The notes beneath the pieces were generated by a model. It was given only the letters and a program-made list of their open reading frames with translations. It did no database searches and was not told the origin of the DNA. From assembly GCA_964610745.1 (NCBI GenBank), contig CAZSYL010000023.1, positions 1 through 53,195 of the forward strand: a stretch of DNA of 53,195 nt. Direction: 5' to 3'. Positions within the stretch are counted from its first letter, which is position 1; each line of letters begins with the position of its first letter. This document shows positions 49,829 to 53,195 of this stretch, piece after piece. This DNA is from SHLQ01 sp964610745. GTDB lineage: Bacteria > Actinomycetota > Acidimicrobiia > Acidimicrobiales > SHLQ01. The translations under genes and the position numbers were made by a program.

Positions 49829-50622
49829 TAGGGCGTCGGGGGGAGGTGGAGCTGCTGGCCTGGCAGGATCAGGTCGGGGTTGCCCGGGTCGACGAGGCGA
49901 TCTTGGTTGGCTGCGATCAGCATCTGCCAGTATTGCGCGATCTGCTCATCTGAGACCTCGTTGGTCGACGAAGTGAGCTGATCGCGGAGTGTTTCTTCGG
50001 CGATCGACCAGAATGAGTCGCCACTCGCGACCGTCCACACGTCATCTTTCGAGGTATTGAGAACTCCATCGACATCGGATGAGGCATTGAGAGCTCCATC
50101 GACATCAGACCAGATGGTGTCTGCGGCCGACTCGGCCGTCTGGTCGGGCGATTCTGAGAGCGTCAGTGGTGCATCGAGCTCGGCGAGAACGAGCGGTTGG
50201 GGGACAGGATCTGAACCGTTCTGGTTGCTGTCCCTATCGAGGGCGATCGGTGCGGCGATAACTGTCGTACCGAGGACGATTCCAGCGATCCCGGCAATGC
50301 GGGTCGTCGCCAGCCAGCCCCAGCGTTTGTTCGCCATGCGATCGCCCAGGACCACGGTGGCAGCGACGACGAACGCCAGGTAGTACGACAGGATGAGTGC
50401 GAGCCATCGAGCAACGGTGGCAATCACGGCGACGGGGTCGTCGAGCCACACACGCAGTGCCTCGCCATCCAGTGCAATCGGACCGGTCAGACCAAAGCGG
50501 GACACCGAGTGGAGTGCACCGATCACGACCACGATTCCCGTCAGCACGACGAGGGCGCGACCTGTGGAAGGTGCTCCGCTGTCGGGATCGCCCGCTAGTG
50601 ACCCTGTCACCTGTGAGGTCAT
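49828..50622 (-). CDS. Membrane protein with C-terminal LysM domain
   Basis: The 264-residue protein has three hydrophobic segments (about 23-42, 68-92 and 106-127), then an acidic linker with a duplicated motif (SDVDGALNA, SDVDGVLNT), then a C-terminal LysM-like domain (VWTVASGDSFWSIAEETLRD to LILPGQQLHL, about 200-262). LysM binds peptidoglycan. The ATG overlaps the TadG-like stop (ATGA), making this the last gene of the Tad operon. It may tether the pilus machinery to the cell wall, which is inference. Confidence 0.8.
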   Translation of the reverse strand: MTSQVTGSLAGDPDSGAPSTGRALVVLTGIVVVIGALHSVSRFGLTGPIALDGEALRVWLDDPVAVIATVARWLALILSYYLAFVVAATVVLGDRMANKRWGWLATTRIAGIAGIVLGTTVIAAPIALDRDSNQNGSDPVPQPLVLAELDAPLTLSESPDQTAESAADTIWSDVDGALNASSDVDGVLNTSKDDVWTVASGDSFWSIAEETLRDQLTSSTNEVSDEQIAQYWQMLIAANQDRLVDPGNPDLILPGQQLHLPPTP

Positions 50623-51080
50623 GGAACCGACCGCACGAGCGCGGCTTCTCCACTGGCGTTCAACACGGTCGATGCTCCCCAGATGAGTTGACCGAGAACG
50701 AACTCGTGGGTCAGCTCGAGCTCAACCTGCACGAGCGGTTCGGCGCCGGGCACAACAGTAAAGCCCACAGGGCGAGAGTCCGGAATGTTCGAGATTGCAA
50801 TACCGGGGTCCACCACGCTGCGCGCCGCGTCGATGTCGATATCAATCTCACCCGATGATCGGAACTCATCGACATCGAAGCCCACAGTTGCGGCATCGTT
50901 CGCCAGCGTGGTGGCCAGATCGTGCAACTGGCGCTGTCGAAGATGGAGGGCTCCTACTTCGAGTGTCACCGCGCCGAGCATCAGCACGATCAGGATTGCG
51001 ATTGGTGCCAGCAGCAGGGTTGATCCGCGTTCTGCATTCGGCCGTTCCCATGGTGACAGGCCACGTCTAGTGGATCTCAC
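50619..51080 (-). CDS. TadG-like pilus assembly protein
   Basis: The 153-residue protein has a short basic N-terminus with an N-terminal hydrophobic helix (ERGSTLLLAPIAILIVLMLG, about 18-42) typical of TadE/TadG pseudopilin-like proteins, and a short extracytoplasmic part. GAGGGAG stands 7 nt before GTG 51080, which overlaps the previous stop (GTGA); the GTG at 51086 lies on the SD itself and is rejected. It is much shorter than full-length TadG (no VWA domain). Confidence 0.75.
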   Translation of the reverse strand: MRSTRRGLSPWERPNAERGSTLLLAPIAILIVLMLGAVTLEVGALHLRQRQLHDLATTLANDAATVGFDVDEFRSSGEIDIDIDAARSVVDPGIAISNIPDSRPVGFTVVPGAEPLVQVELELTHEFVLGQLIWGASTVLNASGEAALVRSVP

Positions 51081-51556
51081 GGGCACTCTCCCTCGAAGTC
51101 GCCGCTCCGGTATGCGTCGATGCGGCTGCTGTGGCTCGCCTCGACCCTCGTCATCGTTCCGAATTGGCCAAAGAGTGGTAATCGAACCAGTGCCACGTCG
51201 TACTCAGCAGTCACGGTTGCCACCGCGCATCGCTGAAAGCTCCCAATCTCTGGGAGAGACGGGGGCACAGCTCGGTCGCCCCGACCAAACTCGTCCATCA
51301 CTTCAGCCATGCGGTTTTGTGAGTCCACCCATGCAGTTTCGGGATCAGATTCGGTGAACGTGCGCGCGCCTTCTCGGGCTGCAGCGTTGACGGCCAGTGT
51401 TGCGTCGATGACGTTCCAGACGTTGATGATCAGCAAGGTCCCCATCACGAAGGCCAAGACCCCGAAGATCAGCATCTCCGCTCCTGCGACGAAGCCACGG
51501 TCATCGTGTCGACGGTCATCGACCATTTGGCGGAGTTGTCTTCGAAGGCGGGTCAT
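51077..51556 (-). CDS. TadE-like pseudopilin
   Basis: The 159-residue protein has a basic leader (MTRLRRQLRQMVDDRRHDDR) and the TadE-type hydrophobic segment GFVAGAEMLIFGVLAFVMGT with the glutamate expected near position 5 after the processing-like site. The external region contains two cysteines. The ATG overlaps the previous stop (ATGA). Confidence 0.85.
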   Translation of the reverse strand: MTRLRRQLRQMVDDRRHDDRGFVAGAEMLIFGVLAFVMGTLLIINVWNVIDATLAVNAAAREGARTFTESDPETAWVDSQNRMAEVMDEFGRGDRAVPPSLPEIGSFQRCAVATVTAEYDVALVRLPLFGQFGTMTRVEASHSSRIDAYRSGDFEGECP

Positions 51557-51939
51557 GGCTGTTGCTCTTCGACCCGGACCTCGAAGGTTCGCTCGAGGAC
51601 GCCAAAAGCGCGAGCGTCACTGATTTGTGGCAGAAGAGCGTTTGTTTCCCACCTGACGTTCGCCTGGACAGTGTCGTCGAGAATAACGATCGAGAAGTCG
51701 ACGTCGGCGCCGACCTGCTCACGAAACTCGGCCTCTGCAACGTCGGGACTCGAGCCATTCCGTTCAGCCACGTCGTGTGCCGCGTCGAGCGCAAGGCTGG
51801 AGATTACCGAGGTGGCATAGAGGTTGTACATCACGTTCACCGTGAAGACGAGGAAGCCAAAGAAGAACAGCAATCCCAGCGCCATCGAGAAGATGCCCGA
51901 ACCCCGTTCGCCGCCGTCCCTTTTAGTCGGGAGCCTCAC
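51553..51939 (-). CDS. TadE-like pilus protein
   Basis: The 128-residue protein starts with RDGGERGSGIFSMALGLLFFF, a TadE/pilin-like leader and hydrophobic helix, followed by a short soluble region. The GTG at 51939 is chosen because it is the first start after the flp stop (51947); a longer frame from 52032 would lie inside flp. It overlaps the next gene by four bases. Confidence 0.75.
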   Translation of the reverse strand: MRLPTKRDGGERGSGIFSMALGLLFFFGFLVFTVNVMYNLYATSVISSLALDAAHDVAERNGSSPDVAEAEFREQVGADVDFSIVILDDTVQANVRWETNALLPQISDARAFGVLERTFEVRVEEQQP

Positions 51940-51946
51940 CTGCGCG

Positions 51947-52189
51947 TCAGGATCCGATGTTGTTGATCGACTCTTCGGCCCGATCGCCGGCAGCGTCGCC
52001 GATGTTCTGGAAGACGGCGTACATCGCCACACCGAGTGCAGCGATTACCAGGATGGCGATGGCCATCGAGATAACGCCTTCTCCACGGTCATTGGCGAGG
52101 CGGTTCTTGATACCTCGAAGGACCGCCTGTTCGGCGATCCCCAGTCGGCGGCCCAGATCTCGAGCTGCTTCAGTGGTGTTGGTGATCAT
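51947..52189 (-). CDS. Flp-type pilin
   Basis: The 80-residue protein has a hydrophilic leader with basic residues (about 1-37) ending in NDRGEG, a prepilin-peptidase-like site (G then V/I), and a hydrophobic helix VISMAIAILVIAALGVAMYA. A short polar tail follows. This is the main pilin candidate of the Tad cluster. A GGAAAGAA sequence lies upstream of the ATG. Confidence 0.8.
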   Translation of the reverse strand: MITNTTEAARDLGRRLGIAEQAVLRGIKNRLANDRGEGVISMAIAILVIAALGVAMYAVFQNIGDAAGDRAEESINNIGS

Positions 52190-52239
52190 TGGTTTCTTTC
52201 CATTTCTGTAGGTTCTTGAACGGTCTTGGGTGAGAGCGG

Positions 52240-53139
52240 TTATCCAAATGCGGCAAGAGCGCTAATGAACGGGATCATCATGAGAATCACGCCTGGAATA
52301 AGTGCTGCGAGAGTGACCGGGATCCAGACCTGTTGGTTCTTCTTCTCGATCGCTTCGAGCAACTCTCGGTGGGATTCGGTCCGGACATTTCGCGCCTCAG
52401 CAGCGACCATCGAGCCGAGGTCTCCGGCTTCCTTGTTGAGCGAGAGAATGCTCACGAGGCGAGAGACGGCCTCCACACCTACGGTGTCGGCCCATTCGGT
52501 CAGTGCGACCTGTTCGCTGGTTCCCTGACGGACACGAGCCATGACGACGCTGAGGTCCTGGGCAACGACACCCGAGCCACGTTCGCTCACACGTCGAAGC
52601 GCCGCTCCAAGCGAGTAGCCCGAGCCAAGAAGCATCGCAATCTGTTCAGAGATGATCGGTAACTCCAGAAAGGTCCGAGCCTTCCACTGCTCCGACTCGT
52701 TCGCGAGCTGCTGCTCGAGGATGAGGAAGGCGAGTAGGGGTGCGATCAAGCCGAATACAGCGACCAGGCCGAGAGGCAGCGACAAGGCCACGCCGACGAG
52801 GACGGTCATCGCCATCGATCCAGCTGCCCAGCCCACCTGGCGGAGGCGGAACTCGGTCTCGTCCATATCTGCGTGCACTCTTCGCAGCCGGCGAGGAAGC
52901 TCCTCGCTCACGCCGAAGACTCTCGCAGCCGAGGACCCAATGAGTTCGGACAATGGCGCGAGCAGTTGGCCAAAGCTCTCTAGGGACAGAAGCCCGAGAG
53001 GCGCACCGGTTCGTCCCCCTGGCAGATAGGGCGATACCCGGGCGGCGAGCGTCTGGTGACGAAAGGGTCGGAATTCGCTCAGAATGAGCGTCGTCCCGAC
53101 GAAAAACAGGATTGCGGCGGCAGCGATGAGGCGAATCAT
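52240..53139 (-). CDS. TadC-like type II secretion system F domain protein
   Basis: The 299-residue inner-membrane protein has an N-terminal anchor, two central membrane helices (about 110-150) and a T2SSF domain (FLELPIISEQIAMLLGSGYSLGAALRRVSERGSG), with a final membrane segment (LAALIPGVILMMIPFISALA). It is the platform protein TadC of the Tad pilus. The ATG 53139 overlaps the stop of the upstream tadB-like gene (ATGA). It is 50 bp from flp. Confidence 0.88.
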   Translation of the reverse strand: MIRLIAAAAILFFVGTTLILSEFRPFRHQTLAARVSPYLPGGRTGAPLGLLSLESFGQLLAPLSELIGSSAARVFGVSEELPRRLRRVHADMDETEFRLRQVGWAAGSMAMTVLVGVALSLPLGLVAVFGLIAPLLAFLILEQQLANESEQWKARTFLELPIISEQIAMLLGSGYSLGAALRRVSERGSGVVAQDLSVVMARVRQGTSEQVALTEWADTVGVEAVSRLVSILSLNKEAGDLGSMVAAEARNVRTESHRELLEAIEKKNQQVWIPVTLAALIPGVILMMIPFISALAAFG

Positions 53140-53195
53140 GCGAACACCCTTTCCTCGCTGGGGAGGCGCATGATGCGACCAGCCCAAAGCCACGA
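53136..53195 (-). CDS. TadB-like protein, C-terminal end only
   Basis: The last 19 codons of an open frame (SWLWAGRIMRLPSEERVFA then TGA) enter from the window edge. The tail, a membrane helix followed by a basic RIMRL, resembles the end of TadB, the usual partner of TadC. It is truncated by the window, not by mutation. The overlap with tadC supports the call. Confidence 0.6.
   Translation of the reverse strand, partial: SWLWAGRIMRLPSEERVFA

Overview
The window reads as chromosomal DNA of a high-GC actinobacterium, most likely of the Acidimicrobiia/Ilumatobacter type. Grounds: frequent GTG starts, class II (plant-type) DAHP synthase, a BldD homologue with an intact cyclic-di-GMP signature, a Tad/Flp pilus locus, the order nadD / LytR-type protein / rsfS, and a tRNA gene without an encoded CCA. 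The lineage is inferred from gene content, not from a search. Almost all DNA is occupied by intact genes. I see no prophage, integrase, CRISPR array or rRNA operon.

Layout. 0.1-5.9 kb: a divergent soxR / Rieske-protein pair that shares a SoxR-type operator, then an ACT-domain malic enzyme and an enoyl-CoA hydratase / acyl-CoA dehydrogenase operon. 5.9-8.9 kb: rplU-rpmA, obgE, proB. 9-13.2 kb (minus): a secreted orphan, two tandem PspA-like proteins and the flippase murJ. 13.3-19.7 kb: proA with an N-terminal extension, an SdpI-like protein, a MoxR ATPase / VWA / stand-alone TOPRIM operon, and class II aroG. 19.7-23.4 kb (minus): M48 peptidase, LemA and a group-2 sigma factor. 23.8-26.1 kb: nadD, an LCP/LytR_C-like protein, rsfS. 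26.1-29.3 kb: a MITE-like repeat, tRNA-Ala(GGC) and two APH-fold kinases. 29.3-34.4 kb: a thioredoxin-TPR protein, membrane proteins, comEA-comEC. 34.5-38 kb: a DUF1800/DUF1501 secreted pair. 38.2-48.5 kb: holA, a K+-channel-like protein, rpsT, lepA, a PRPP-synthetase-like gene, hrcA-dnaJ-rsmE, bldD. 48.6-53.2 kb: a 42-residue membrane protein missed by usual length cut-offs, a TPR protein, a second repeat family and a minus-strand Tad pilus cluster (tadB end, tadC, flp, two TadE-like, one TadG-like, one LysM protein).

Stand-out points. (1) The MoxR-VWA operon ends in a free-standing C-terminal half of a type IIA topoisomerase B subunit (TOPRIM only, acidic residues kept, ATPase half missing). 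I know of no described system with this composition. (2) A Rieske protein with a long unrecognised helical C-terminus is under a textbook MerR/SoxR promoter: 19-bp spacer with a palindrome between the boxes. (3) Many genes share the layout TAnnnT, 6-8 nt, start codon, which predicts widespread leaderless mRNAs and corrects several start sites. (4) Tandem PspA paralogues, one lacking the membrane-binding helix. (5) A ComEC without its metallo-beta-lactamase domain. (6) Two GGGGTCAG repeat families in intergenic DNA.
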